Below, in pieces: positions 56,901 to 62,030 of a stretch of 64,000 nt of DNA. Both the position numbers and the translations under genes were made by a program. This DNA is from Undaria pinnatifida. Its lineage: Eukaryota > Sar > Phaeophyceae > Laminariales > Alariaceae. Position 1 is the first letter of the stretch; every line of letters begins with the position of its first letter. The notes below the pieces were generated by a model. The model ran no database searches and was not told the DNA's origin. It worked only from the letters and a program-made list of their open reading frames with translations. Location of the stretch: NCBI GenBank assembly GCA_012845835.1, contig JABAKD010000004.1, positions 6,739,765-6,803,764 of the forward strand, written 5' to 3'.

Positions 56901-59900
56901 TTGAAAAAATTAAATGAAATATTTTCGACGTTTTGGGGTTAAGGGGCGCCGTCTTTCAGAAACAAAAAAAGCCGAAAGAAGGGTATGCCTCTATCGTAGG
57001 ACGCACCGGCATGTCAAGCAATTCCACCACGGTCCGCATCGCGGCATCACAAGCACATTGGTTTACAGCCACCCGCGAGTGTGGCGTTGAGCCGTTGAAT
57101 AATGGAACCCTAAGTGGGACTCCCGTGCCGCACAATGTAGACCTAGTTTTCGGGCAAAGGAGAGGCACGGTAGGAACATCCCATGGCAGAGTCGTTCTAC
57201 GTTAGCCGCCCCATCTTTGATTTGAACGAAATCGGCGGTTTCAAAACCAGCTCTCGGTCGTATTTCCTGAAATACGGTGTCCCTCGAGACCCCGAAGTCG
57301 TTGATCGTTAGACCTTTGCACACAAGAAAATATATGGATACTATTCTTTCAATAGTATCCTTCCTTGTGTCAAGCAGCCATGAAAAGGTCGTTTTAGAAA
57401 GTCGCTGTTTTTTTTTTGGGGGGGGAGGGGCTATCGTAGAATCGGTCGGCAGAGGGCTTGGACTTTGCTGGGAGGGCAAACCTTTCTGACCGTATGAGTC
57501 CTTCAAGTACGTGAGGAATATTGGGTGGGTATGATGTTTTGTCTGTGTGATATTTTTGCTTTTGGACTAGCGCGTACAACTGCTGGCTGGCTTTCGCGAA
57601 CCAGTGTCTCCCGAAGTCGCATGTTGCGGGTGAGACGTCGAGCTCGTCGTCTTGATTTTAGGAGCTCAGAAACTTCTGCTTCACCTCTAATGTGTGATGG
57701 CTCGGTACGCCTGACGTAGCGACCGTTCCATCATAGAGTCATATTCGCGCGAGCGATTGGGTAGCTTCCTAAGGGACAACCCGGTTGATAAGTCGACGGC
57801 TTACATACATGCAACGAGAAAATATCGTCAAAAATCAAGGCCATGGGTTATCAGGCGGTCGTTGTCGAATGGAGGAGCCCCGTCAGGCCCATTTTTTTTC
57901 GTCGAAAAACGAGGTACAGCGTGTGGATACACGCTACGGTAGGTACGATTCGACGCGAGTCCACGAGGGAAGAAATAGCTGAACTCTTCGCGCGGTAAAA
58001 ATCCAGGCACATACGGTAGTGGGGGGCGGGGGGGGGGGGGGGGGGGGGGTACGCCCGATATGTACCCCCAATCTGAGCTACTACAGGGAGGGAGTGCGAC
58101 AGTAGTGCCTGGATAATGGATGGGATGAACAAGAACAAAAAAGAAGGGGTGCATCAAAAGTTTTCTAGGAGCTCTGCTTGAACTATCTCGCACCAAACAG
58201 TTCTCGGAAAACCGCCGCTCGCGCAAACTGACCAACAGCTCTCTGCGCTATTGCCCTATCCATATATGTTTTTTGTACGTATCACACTATCCGACGGTTC
58301 CACAGCTGGGGCGTTCAACCAGCTATGAACCTTTGCCCCCCCCCCCAAAAAAAATACATCTTTCACCGTGGGACGACTCGGTACACCTCTCATATTATAA
58401 CATGCGTCTCACGGTCCACCCCTCAATGGATCAAACTCGGTGTTATTGAAGAGCCGTGGCGCTTTCATATAAACCACTTAACCGCGTATCACAAAGTTTA
58501 CCACTCTTTTTACTGCACCAAGAGCACACGTACAACATTGATCAAGCGACTTCGCCTGTTGCTGCAGAGAGGTCGAGAAACGCGCCGGAACATCCAAAAG
58601 CCGCACAGTAGACAGGACCACATTTTTTTTTTTGGTTCGGTACGGACTGTCCTGAATGACGAGCCCCAGAAAACTAGGTTGCACACGACGCATGCTTAGC
58701 CAGAGGTGCACCACTGACTCACGTTACCGTAGAGGTGGCGCCCTTCTTTTCCCTCGGGCTCCTAATTTTAGGACCTATGTTCCCCGCCAGGAACGGGGTT
58801 TGATAAGAATGGAAGGTGCAACCCGATGGAAGGGACAATCCCATGTCCTAAACAAAACGCGAAGCGAAAAAAAAATAGGAACGAAAATCCAACGATTTTG
58901 GGTTAAGGAGCAAGGTCATTTCAGAGAAAACGTATTAAGAAATAAAAAAATGTGCTACTCGTACCTCTATCGTAGCTAGAGCGTCCATTTATTTCGTCTC
59001 AGGGTGCTCGCTTGAGGATGTCTCCTCCTGGTAAGGAAAAAAACTGTTTTTTTTTTTGTAACAAAGATGAAGCGCAACCCGATGGTTCCAGACGATATCG
59101 TGGCCTAGGTGTAAGACCTATGACGTTGGAAATTCGACAGTTTGGCCTAAAAGTTGTAATTGTTTTGGGGGATTATTTGCTGAACGATCCCGGGCAACGT
59201 CGCTATGGGGAAAGTAATACTAAAATGTTTTTTTTTCTGGCTCTTGTTTGGGTCATGCGGTCCAACCGGTCAATTTGTCTATTTTTCGTCAAGCCGTGAT
59301 CAACACTGCCCAACAAACACGATTGACCTTCGATATCGAAAGTAGAGACAACCCATGGTCACTCCTCTTTGTTCCGGACAAGGTCACATGAGTGTAGGTG
59401 ACAGCGCTGAAGAGTGTATCTCGATCCATGCCCTAGGGCGTGAGAGGTTGCTTGTGTTGTCTTGTGGTCTTCCGTCACATCCTCTCAAAAATTGTTCTTT
59501 CCCCCGTTGGGAGACGATAGAGAGTTTTTGTCTCAGTTTTGCACACACCAGCCACCAAATAAATGTGCTTTTTACAGAAACCTGATCGGCGCCCGCCACA
59601 AATCACCGGCCGTAGAGTGAACGCTGTACACCAAGGGGGGGTCCGAGCCCCTAACGAGCCCGCCACGTTCAGATTTCACGACGCTGTCGTTGATTTCGTC
59701 GAACAAAGTGTGTGAAGAACACCAAATTTCGCCGCGTCTAATCCAAGATCTGCTTAAGAAATTCTCAGGCCGATGTTGGCCAAGATCGCCGCGAGAAATC
59801 ATTTTTTCCGGGAATTCTGGAAATTTTTCAGAAATATTTCTGCCAAATTGGGTCCATAGGCGACCGTTCAGGCAAAGTTTGGCTGGGATCTTTGGCAATT

Positions 59901-60257
59901 TCAAACTTTTGGCCTTCCATTGTCACCGGTTTAAGAACAAGCAAAAGCGCAAAAAGAAAAAAAAACGCTGATATTGGGCTAAGGAGTGTCCCGAAAATCA
60001 GAAATTAACCCCCCCCCCCCCCCCCCAAAGGGCTAACCATTAACCTTTATCGTGTCAGGAGGCACACGTCTTATCACAGCACGCGTCCCCTTTTTTAATC
60101 CGTTGCGGTGACGTTGTTTGTGGTACACTTATACAGATGTGCCTACCACGCATGGCGCTTCAACAGCGAAGGCAAGTGCTTGAACATACCCCAGAGCGAG
60201 CGCGGTGGAAAGGATGAGCTGTCGCCCGCCGCGTGCCTCGAGGTTTACCCCACCCAG
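20356..60257 (+). CDS. Plastid Rieske oxygenase gene, PAO/TIC55 family (four exons, 3'-incomplete)
   Basis: Joining 20356-20616, 48191-48247, 52967-53091 and 60137-60257 gives an uninterrupted 188-residue N-terminal half of a Rieske non-haem iron oxygenase. Members include pheophorbide a oxygenase (chlorophyll breakdown), chlorophyllide a oxygenase and TIC55. The joined protein has a targeting region (1-75), then FDWKKQWYPVLAV, LLGKDLVVW, FDDRCPHRGAPLTEGR, CAYHAWRF and IPQ, in the order and spacing of the family. Rieske ligands are Cys129, His131, Cys149 and His152 (C-x-H-x17-C-x2-H). All junctions are GT-AG and keep the frame. The catalytic mononuclear-iron domain must lie in exons beyond 64000. 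It acts in the plastid by inference. Which subfamily it belongs to cannot be settled from the N-terminal half. No disruption is seen, so I read it as a live host gene. Confidence 0.85.
20660..21004. other. No gene recognised
   Basis: Contains a short block (cggtcgcccggtggcgta, about 20816-20834) also present near 29585-29605; otherwise unremarkable intron sequence. Confidence 0.4.
21005..21247 (+). repeat. Diverged AB terminus
   Basis: Aligns along the whole 240-bp terminus (cctgttgaccct, agtcaccgacctgtatcc, atcacacgcagcttgcaaag, ttgatctcacagct) but is much more diverged than the other copies. It marks an older insertion. Confidence 0.7.
21248..21780 (+). repeat. Repeat I copy interrupted by a MITE
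   Basis: 21248-21443 and 21692-21780 match 29630-29795 and 29795-29885 respectively (ggtcagtttcgtgagttcgag, gcgaaagcgtgag-type, gggattgctgaac, gaagggacgacac). The 21446-21691 MITE lies exactly at the break. Confidence 0.75.
21446..21691 (+). mobile_element. MITE G, complete copy
   Basis: Ends are gacgcatgctacggtagagg and, inverted, cctctatcgtaccatgcgtc. The interior holds the family blocks tgaggttcctca, cttaagacctctccc, ccatggcctgggtgcaca and tttcgggttaaggagccc. It is the only complete family copy noticed in intron 1; the rest lie in introns 2 to 4. Confidence 0.8.
21781..22734. other. No gene recognised
   Basis: Open frames on both strands over 21860-22430 lack family features. They contain no internal repeats or splice pairs I can support. 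Confidence 0.4.
22735..23885 (-). mobile_element. AB element, inverted, split by an insertion
   Basis: The terminus starts at 22735 (cactccagctgtgagatcg). It is broken at about 22836 and resumes at 23419 (taggtcggcgactcccc). G-tract modules follow to about 23885. The inserted 22841-23418 block is the TRIM-like double element. Confidence 0.75.
22841..23418 (-). mobile_element. TRIM-like element, tandem LTR-internal-LTR-internal
   Basis: Two ~84-bp direct repeats (22841-22925 and 23129-23211) both start TGTTAAGG and end TTATAACA, as LTRs do (on the - strand TGTTA...TAACA). On the - strand each is preceded by a purine tract (ggggggagag) and followed, two bases later, by tggcgtcgtcgacag, which could be a primer-binding site. 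The ~205-bp internals carry no ORF. They contain a tRNA-type B box (ggttcgatcccc on the - strand), so a dimeric tRNA-derived SINE is the alternative. A 5' LTR on the 23418 side is missing. Confidence 0.6.
23886..25514. other. No gene recognised; CAG/GCA-rich stretch
   Basis: 24415-24500 and 24660-24730 are rich in cag/gca triplets, giving Gln/Ala frames on the + strand (24098-24667) and Cys/Ala frames on the - strand. No domain, splice pair or conserved copy supports a gene. Confidence 0.4.
25515..25560 (+). repeat. AB terminus, minimal copy (~45 bp)
   Basis: Only ttcgatctcacagctggagt plus the gtattttcattttt tail remains. This is the shortest member of the 5'-truncation series. Confidence 0.65.
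25735..27405 (+). mobile_element. AB element, near full-length copy
   Basis: The 5' segment 25735-26085 matches 3060-3500. C-tract modules run to about 27080 and the constant terminus is 27140-27405. An internal diverged terminus (26535-26630) shows that modules and termini have been reshuffled. Confidence 0.75.
27410..28095. other. No gene; purine-rich tract
   Basis: 27778-27985 is about 200 bases of almost pure A/G on the + strand. It lies just 3' (in - strand orientation) of the LINE remnant and may be its untranslated tail. Confidence 0.45.
28098..29237 (-). pseudogene. LINE reverse transcriptase remnant, copy 1
   Basis: On the - strand the frame gives WGMLYADDAGIVSR (the YADD catalytic box, about 29115), then ERMITVIVTACSSFGLTVSE. 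After a frameshift near 29025 it continues ECVCLGG-like FVCLGGAITADRKLS, RRLQRAWACLQRYK, LKVRLLKAEVVETLLYGC and RIHRSMLLRCL. An in-frame TGA (28657-28659) interrupts before RKRDDHTVSYTDALAK. Two further frameshifts precede ETERRKAAERRAEAA near 28290. These are the C-terminal half of a non-LTR reverse transcriptase and the region beyond. It is 5'-truncated and inactive, and belongs to a different subfamily from 43565-45067. Confidence 0.85.
29325..29885. repeat. Repeat I with ~185-bp inverted arms
   Basis: 29325-29510 is the reverse complement of about 29700-29885 (ggattgctgaa, gaccacggctt, ccagaagctgga). The centre (29550-29640) shares cggtcgcc-ccggtggcgtatc with 20816-20840. A poly-A run follows at 29880-29906. 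Confidence 0.75.
29907..30025 (+). repeat. AB terminus, truncated copy
   Basis: Runs from ctcactgaggacac to the tail at cagcttgagtgtacttt. It starts directly after a long A-run. Confidence 0.7.
30185..30355 (-). repeat. AB terminus, truncated copy, inverted
   Basis: Starts aaaatgaaaatacactccag and ends at about ggtcaacagggtgatg. It is 30 to 170 bases from an opposite-facing copy at 29907-30025. Confidence 0.75.
30360..31729. other. No gene recognised; short (attca)n run
   Basis: A pentanucleotide run of attca/caatt type lies at about 31362-31397. Overlapping frames near 31000-31400 on both strands show no recognisable domain. Confidence 0.4.
31732..32624. mobile_element. Tc1/mariner-like non-autonomous element (893 bp)
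   Basis: Inverted termini CAGTAGCGGCTACGGTTTAA match perfectly for about 24 bp. TA flanks on both sides (31730-31731 and 32625-32626), with CAGT at the tips, fit Tc1/mariner. Several TTTAAGAGA / TCTCTTAAA motifs crowd both ends (about six left, five right). A 33-bp block with caagccaat and tctctcttaaatccg is repeated directly near both ends. The interior (31900-32480) has no transposase-like frame. Confidence 0.8.
32855..33090 (+). repeat. Tandem repeat with palindromic core acccgggtagatacccg
   Basis: Five spaced copies of the core (near 32859, 32917, 32966, 33023 and, degenerate, 33074). They recur every 50-65 bases with AT-rich linkers such as actaaatcata. The core contains ggta/tacc inverted halves and two acccgggt palindromes. 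Confidence 0.8.
33290..33745 (+). mobile_element. AB element, truncated copy
   Basis: One C-tract module (33357-33378) and the complete terminus, ending ggagtgtattttcattttt. This is the left junction of the 4.05-kb tandem duplication; the equivalent in the second unit is 37335-37794. Confidence 0.75.
34090..34900 (-). repeat. Element E/C fragments with an AB terminus inserted
   Basis: 34090-34330 is an inverted E exon/intron block and 34495-34900 is the inverse of 2050-2380. Between them, 34360-34490 is an AB terminus on the + strand. The duplicate lies at 38139-38949. Confidence 0.7.
35215..35517 (-). CDS. Unidentified 100-aa ORF of repeat C
   Basis: The frame reads MGHEIIVEGDALTFLFEYED, FEFAVNVGWREHYRD, GCRFDYLLVSISENQTRVCV, VFNFAWGMLKTG. 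It is acidic, without low complexity, and reads like a globular fragment. The same protein is seen at 8440-8720 with a frameshift and at 39264-39566 (identical). The true start and C-terminus are uncertain, and it is probably one exon of an element protein. No family is recognised. Confidence 0.4.
   Translation of the reverse strand: MGHEIIVEGDALTFLFEYEDGTFEFAVNVGWREHYRDSCHQQEGCRFDYLLVSISENQTRVCVDTNSYIVFNFAWGMLKTGVSILPPAPECCSIEGLEAY
35639..35977 (+). CDS. Unidentified ORF opposite to repeat C sense (112 aa)
   Basis: Reads LDLQFISPGVHGKTTAVVMP then WTIDISFRPTSSK. A diverged copy at 8085-8339 (-) keeps most of the frame, and the duplicate at 39688-40026 has one conservative change (Leu to Ile). 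It runs against the 35215-35517 ORF, so at most one strand of this repeat may have been coding here. No family is recognised. Confidence 0.3.
   Translation: MVLQDTLIRTCALSTNYGSQHSSYLPTLPVHINRASCQLDLQFISPGVHGKTTAVVMPPRAEKEYVTWTIDISFRPTSSKLKISKFLVKRSQKQQIFCSYDTTAVRAFVHDV
36155..37438 (+). mobile_element. AB element inserted in repeat C (first unit)
   Basis: C-tract modules with ~320-bp periodic units. It starts abruptly inside repeat C after ggtaccacaggtactg (36154), at a point internal to the full-length AB element, so it is 5'-truncated. The matching 3' end is at 41765 after the duplicated unit. Confidence 0.7.
39264..39566 (-). CDS. Duplicate of the 35215-35517 ORF
   Basis: Identical second-unit copy of the unidentified 100-residue frame; same caveats apply. 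Confidence 0.4.
   Translation of the reverse strand: MGHEIIVEGDALTFLFEYEDGTFEFAVNVGWREHYRDSCHQQEGCRFDYLLVSISENQTRVCVDTNSYIVFNFAWGMLKTGVSILPPAPECCSIEGLEAY
40204..41765 (+). mobile_element. AB element inserted in repeat C (second unit, with terminus)
   Basis: Second-unit copy of the 36155 block. It continues past 41487 into a complete terminus ending ggagtgtattttaattttt at 41765, where repeat C resumes (attaatgtaagcataac). Confidence 0.7.
41766..42455 (-). repeat. Repeat C continuation, with an inverted AB terminus
   Basis: Inverse of 7310-7800. An AB terminus in - orientation occupies 41890-42085 and splits it. That copy faces the + strand terminus at 41510-41765. Confidence 0.75.
42456..42998. 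other. LINE 3' sequence and A-rich simple repeats
   Basis: (aaaaac)n is at about 42718-42740 and ataaaa/taaaa-type repeats at 42867-42900. 42830-42990 resembles 43250-43345 (gggaaaa, gagccaaa, gacacg/gacatg, ataccccagaaaa), so both are LINE 3' untranslated regions on the - strand. Confidence 0.55.
42999..43145 (-). pseudogene. LINE 3'-end fragment, copy 3
   Basis: Codes RRETAVDEGRKEMADRVARY then QAD and TAG. This matches the last ~45 codons of the 43565-45067 LINE, including the Gly/Arg-rich lead-in. Everything upstream is missing, as in a strongly 5'-truncated insertion of the same family, in the same orientation. Confidence 0.8.
43146..43564. other. LINE 3' untranslated region; (aaat)n
   Basis: (aaat)n lies at about 43217-43249. 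The sequence between the two LINE 3' ends parallels 42830-42990, so these are consecutive 3' tails. Confidence 0.5.
43565..45067 (-). pseudogene. LINE reverse transcriptase, 5'-truncated, one nonsense codon
   Basis: On the - strand the frame starts within RRLQELGRQRKIPLYMC. It then has FIDLQKAYDSVDR (RT motif A), VTQGLRQGCVLSPLLFN, and GMLYADDAGIVSK (YADD, about 44640). A long C-terminal region follows (FLYLGG, LKVRMLKAEVIGTLLYGC, RKRRLFFAGAL, MFGTIAGGENP, KWYRGVLEAAERFMGRWH) and it ends in a Gly/Arg-rich tail and TAG at 43565. A single TAG at 44852-44854 breaks the frame right before FNVTQG; relatives have Trp there (TGG). Otherwise the frame is open, so this is a young copy. The 5' half (rest of RT and any endonuclease) is absent, and the truncation point abuts element E. 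Confidence 0.88.
45069..46800 (-). mobile_element. Element E, copy 2 (inverted)
   Basis: On the - strand: a block with catcttcggagatgcggggg, a perfect hairpin ccctaatc / gattaggg, a pyrimidine tract ending 'cccag' (about 46534), then coding sequence to about 45164. A 3' flank matching 6540-6620 ends at 45069, directly against the LINE truncation. Confidence 0.7.
45164..46534 (-). pseudogene. Element E protein, copy 2, frameshifted
   Basis: Segments in order: VYVDGQTYWYKNRSRYLVHR, then FAGLTLEQDMG (46534-46330). After a frameshift comes WGLAAWWHDQQ and a proline-rich stretch (46304-45864). After another comes DKKDGIEHQWWHELVLAQ with Gln/Pro repeats and SADLDESNSEREI (45770-45405). Last is RMEAIGREKALALVG, ALPVRGEHVYAKRG, TIFKYHSN (45472-45164). 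It is collinear with 5150-6535. Where copy 1 has TGA (6172), this copy has TGG and reads on. Each copy is broken at different points, so the parental protein must have been longer than either. Function unknown. Confidence 0.6.
46801..47587. other. No gene recognised
   Basis: Contains a MITE G end near 46850-46895 (ctacctctgtcgtagcgcgc). Open frames here have no domain features. End of oxygenase intron 1. Confidence 0.4.
47588..47839 (-). mobile_element. MITE G copy
   Basis: Left end acgatagaggtatacc and right end gcagcacgcgtc; internal blocks gggctccttaacccgaaat, tacctaggccat and gggagaggtctcaag, in inverse order relative to 21446. Confidence 0.75.
48191..48247 (+). CDS. Oxygenase exon 2 (19 codons)
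   Basis: TGG TAC CCG... codes WYPVLAVKSTDPGRAHAVQ, the conserved N-terminal strand of PAO/TIC55-type oxygenases just before the Rieske domain (W-Y-P-V ... D-P ... LLG). It is bounded by acceptor cggtcggcag and a perfect donor CAG/gtgagt. Both phases are 0, which joins KKQ of exon 1 and LLGKD of exon 3. The frame is also open upstream to ATG 48092, but that extension reads unlike the family. Confidence 0.85.
49074..49260 (+). mobile_element. MITE G-related partial copy
   Basis: Starts gacgcgtgccgcgacagagg and keeps tttctgaatgacgg. It then shares atgggtttggccatcggg and ctactcaa-type sequence with 53279-53480, a second subfamily lacking the usual right half. Confidence 0.6.
50175..51647. mobile_element. 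hAT-like element with perfect 8-bp TSD (1,473 bp)
   Basis: Flanked by gaaattgg on both sides (50167-50174 and 51648-51655). The inverted ends share TAGGGCT and, three bases on, AGTCG. Subterminal zones are crowded with gtcgg/cgact motifs, as expected for hAT transposase binding. A ~116-codon ORF lies inside, but no hAT catalytic or dimerisation motif is visible. Confidence 0.85.
50401..50751 (+). CDS. ORF inside the hAT element (116 aa, unknown)
   Basis: ATG 50401 opens MAEQPISLDGADGVSPGAPN, an acidic Ala/Gly/Asp-rich lead. It is followed by a compact region LYRVKLEPRRSEPLRFNN, FMVYLKDSPPAVWKLYGAS. A plausible donor GCCGAG/gttagg at 50701 would end an exon after 100 codons in phase 0. Position and orientation suggest the first exon of the element's own protein, perhaps a transposase N-terminal DNA-binding region, but no BED-finger Cys/His pattern is visible. 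Captured host sequence is the alternative. Confidence 0.4.
   Translation: MAEQPISLDGADGVSPGAPNANAGGEDPVDDVMAITGQRTTLASARDPAKMLYRVKLEPRRSEPLRFNNPLCKIFMVYLKDSPPAVWKLYGASGDFADAEVRFGSPPYLSSLIYIG
52967..53091 (+). CDS. Oxygenase exon 3: first half of the Rieske site
   Basis: 125 nt coding LLGKDLVVWKNSEGTW, then FDDRCPHRGAPLTEGRVEKD, then GSL plus two bases of a split Leu codon. Cys129-Pro-His131-Arg is the first [2Fe-2S] ligand pair. Acceptor ...cgccgaccag and donor gtaaga (53092) are strong. Without splicing, the frame would meet TAA at 53093, which itself argues for the donor. The second ligand pair is not found until 60138. Confidence 0.93.
53279..53480 (+). mobile_element. MITE G-related partial copy
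   Basis: Starts acgcgtgctacagtagaag, keeps tttctgaacgacgggcccc, and ends with sequence shared with 49074-49260. Confidence 0.6.
53484..53742 (+). mobile_element. MITE G copy
   Basis: Ends gacgcgatagcagagg and gtagcacgcgtc; all internal family blocks are present (gctcctca, atggcctaggcataca, tgggtcaaggcgcc). Confidence 0.75.
53831..54110 (-). mobile_element. MITE G copy
   Basis: Inverse orientation: gctgcgatagagata ... ggggcctcgttagccc ... tacctagaccatgg ... gggagaggtcttaag ... gtggtgcacc. Confidence 0.7.
54307..54566 (+). mobile_element. MITE G, complete copy with clean ends
   Basis: gacgcgtgctccgacagagg at the left and tctatcgtagcacgcgtc at the right. Flanks gttt on both sides (54303-54306 and 54567-54570) are a possible short target duplication. 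Confidence 0.8.
54940..55075 (+). repeat. Dispersed repeat, related to 12550-12745
   Basis: Shares tatcgaacgatgac, aaccggcgatttc and agaaaag in the same order. An inverted, more diverged copy is at 57180-57290. Confidence 0.6.
55338..56660. repeat. Recurring palindrome cactcgcgcgagtg
   Basis: Instances near 55338, 55482, 56176, 56311-56332 (a perfect 22-bp palindrome), 56491 and 56640. They are often followed by actctgtacctcacgg or gaacctca. Spacing is irregular (about 150-680 bases). Confidence 0.65.
55709..55981 (-). mobile_element. MITE G copy
   Basis: agtatagaggtagcac ... tttctgaacgacgggactcg ... tacctaggccatg ... ggtccacctctatcgaagca then cgcgtc. Confidence 0.75.
56719..57006 (+). mobile_element. 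MITE G copy
   Basis: gcgcatgctacgatagaggt ... ggttcctcaa ... (ta)n at 56795-56822 ... tttggggttaaggggcgcc ... cctctatcgtaggacgc. The (ta)n run is inside this copy only. Confidence 0.75.
57180..57290 (-). repeat. Inverted diverged copy of the 54940 repeat
   Basis: Carries gaaatcggcggtttcaaaac, the reverse complement of the aaccggcgatttc block. Confidence 0.55.
58687..58985 (+). mobile_element. MITE G copy, diverged
   Basis: gacgcatgcttagccagagg ... ggctcctaattttagg ... attttgggttaaggagc ... cctctatcgtagctagagcg. Confidence 0.7.
59240..59760 (-). repeat. Inverted copy of 735-1300
   Basis: On the - strand it reads FDEINDSVV, LVRGSDPPLVYS and KRSDHGLSL, as in the left-end copy. Both are broken by stops. 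Confidence 0.7.
60137..60257 (+). CDS. Oxygenase exon 4: second half of the Rieske site
   Basis: One base (A) completes the split Leu codon, then CAYHAWRFNSEGKCLNIPQ, SERGGKDELSPAACLEV, YPTQ. Cys149 and His152 are the second ligand pair. The G-x-C-x-x-IPQ and SP-x-AC-x-x-YPT blocks follow as in PAO relatives. Acceptor cacttatacag (60136) and donor gtatgg (60258) leave phase 0. The usual Gly after the ligand His (HGW) is Ala here. Confidence 0.93.
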
Positions 60258-60374
60258 GTATGGCGGGGTACGGTACGGGGCACCACCTAAATATGAAACG
60301 GGGGTATTGAGAAAGCCAGGCTCAGCTTTACAGGGAAATAAGAAGTTCGGGTGGCGTTTTGCTGAAGGAAAAAT

Positions 60375-60661
60375 GACGCCTGCCACCATAGAGAGGTGTA
60401 CAGTAGTTTGTTTCTGAGAGGCGCGGCGGTTTGAAGTCCTCCATACCTCACCCCAAATCTGACTTGTTAGCAGTTGTCAAATGAAAGTGCGAAACGCTGG
60501 TACAAGGCTCATGGTAAGGCTCATGGCATGAGTGTAAAACGCAAAGTAAAGCAGAAAAAAAAATCGATCGAAATTCCGACGATTCTGGGTTTGTAAGGAG
60601 CGCCCCGTCATTCCGTAGCCATTGTAGCCAAAAAAGGGTATACCTCTATCGTACACCCGTC
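60375..60661 (+). mobile_element. MITE G copy
   Basis: gacgcctgccaccatagaga ... ttccgacgattctgggtttg ... gcgccccgtcattc ... cctctatcgtacacccgtc. Confidence 0.7.
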
Positions 60662-60844
60662 TAATCTAGATGTTCCTGCTATGGCAGGGGTACACCTTTT
60701 TTTGGCCTGGAGCCTTCTCACTCGAGGATCTCGGTACTATTAGGCTAATATTATACCTCCTCCACGGCAAAATAATGGTTTTGAACATGAAAAAAAAGCT
60801 GTGGAATCCGATGGACAAACTCCATGGTCCTATCGGTCTAGACA

Positions 60845-62030
60845 ATAAACGCCTATACGCAGTTGGTATCACGTCATTATCTTTCTGACCATCCATGACG
60901 TAGTTTTCATTCTTTCCCCCCACCCCCCTCAAACGCCCCCTCCATAGCCCCCTCTTTTCCCACCACCCGCACGATCGCCTAGACCTAGCACCACGCGTAT
61001 AACAAGCCCCTACATATCTTTGATCTCACAGCCGGAGTGTATTTGAATATTATTTGTGATCTAAACCTCCTAAAAAATCTCCCCCCCCTTCTCGCTTTCC
61101 CTTGCTAAAACGCCCCACCTGTAATAGATTAATAAACACTTCATGCACTGGATATCACCTCACTATCTTTCTAGGGCCATCCATGCCGCTGCTTTCCCCC
61201 AGCCCCCCCTCCCCGAACCCCCCCTTCTTCCCCACCACCCGCACCATCTAGCACCACACGTATAACAAACCCCTCACCTAAAACCCTTCCTTTCGCCCCC
61301 CCCGTCCCCCCGCCCCCTCCCCCCCCCCCCCCCCGTCCCCACCCCCCACCTCCCCGAACCCCCCCACCCCATCCTACCCACACCCCCTCGAACACTCCGC
61401 CCTCTCTCTACTCACTAGTACGACTTAGCCCAGGATATACATGATAAACTGATGCATTCTTTCCAAAACCGTCACATTTATCCCCTCAATATATTGTATA
61501 GTTTCCACGCACAGATTGAGCTGCCCCACACGCCCCACCCCCGCCCCAAGCCCCCCCCTATGATAAACAGGTGCATTGTTTTTCTTTTTTTGCCACAACC
61601 GTCAGATTTATCCCCTTAAAAGGATTTATAGCTTCCATGCACAAAGTGCCCGCCCGTTCGCCCCCCCTCCAACCCCGCTCGCTTTTGATCAAAACCAGGA
61701 CCCCACGTGCTTCAAAATTCCGCCCACCCCTCACCGGTTATTCGACTTACAGGATTCACTTGATAAACGGATACATTCCCCTCCACAGCTGTCAGATTTT
61801 GTCCCCCTCAGAAACGGGTTTTATAGTTTCCGCGCACAGACTGACTAACGTCACCCTGTTGACCATGATAGCTACACTGTAGTTGCAAGTGGAGTCGCCG
61901 ACCTATATCCTTAATGAGGACGCACAACTCGTAATACGCGCGATCGGAGTATCACACACAGCTTTCAACGATGAGTTTCGACGAAATCTTCGATTCCACA
62001 GCTGGAGTGTATTTTCACCTACTATGAAAA
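60845..62030 (+). mobile_element. AB element, + orientation
   Basis: C-tract modules (60915-61680) and a complete terminus (61785-62030). It meets an oppositely oriented copy at about 62030. Confidence 0.75.

Larger units (their letters stand above)
53092..60136 (+). other. Oxygenase intron 3 (7,045 bp)
   Basis: gtaaga ... cacttatacag. At least six MITE G copies, a palindrome family (55338-56660), a repeat shared with 12550-12745, and 59240-59760 (inverse of 735-1300). A G-run at 58021-58049 and a (ta)n run at 56795-56822. 57010-58680 shows no gene. Confidence 0.85.
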
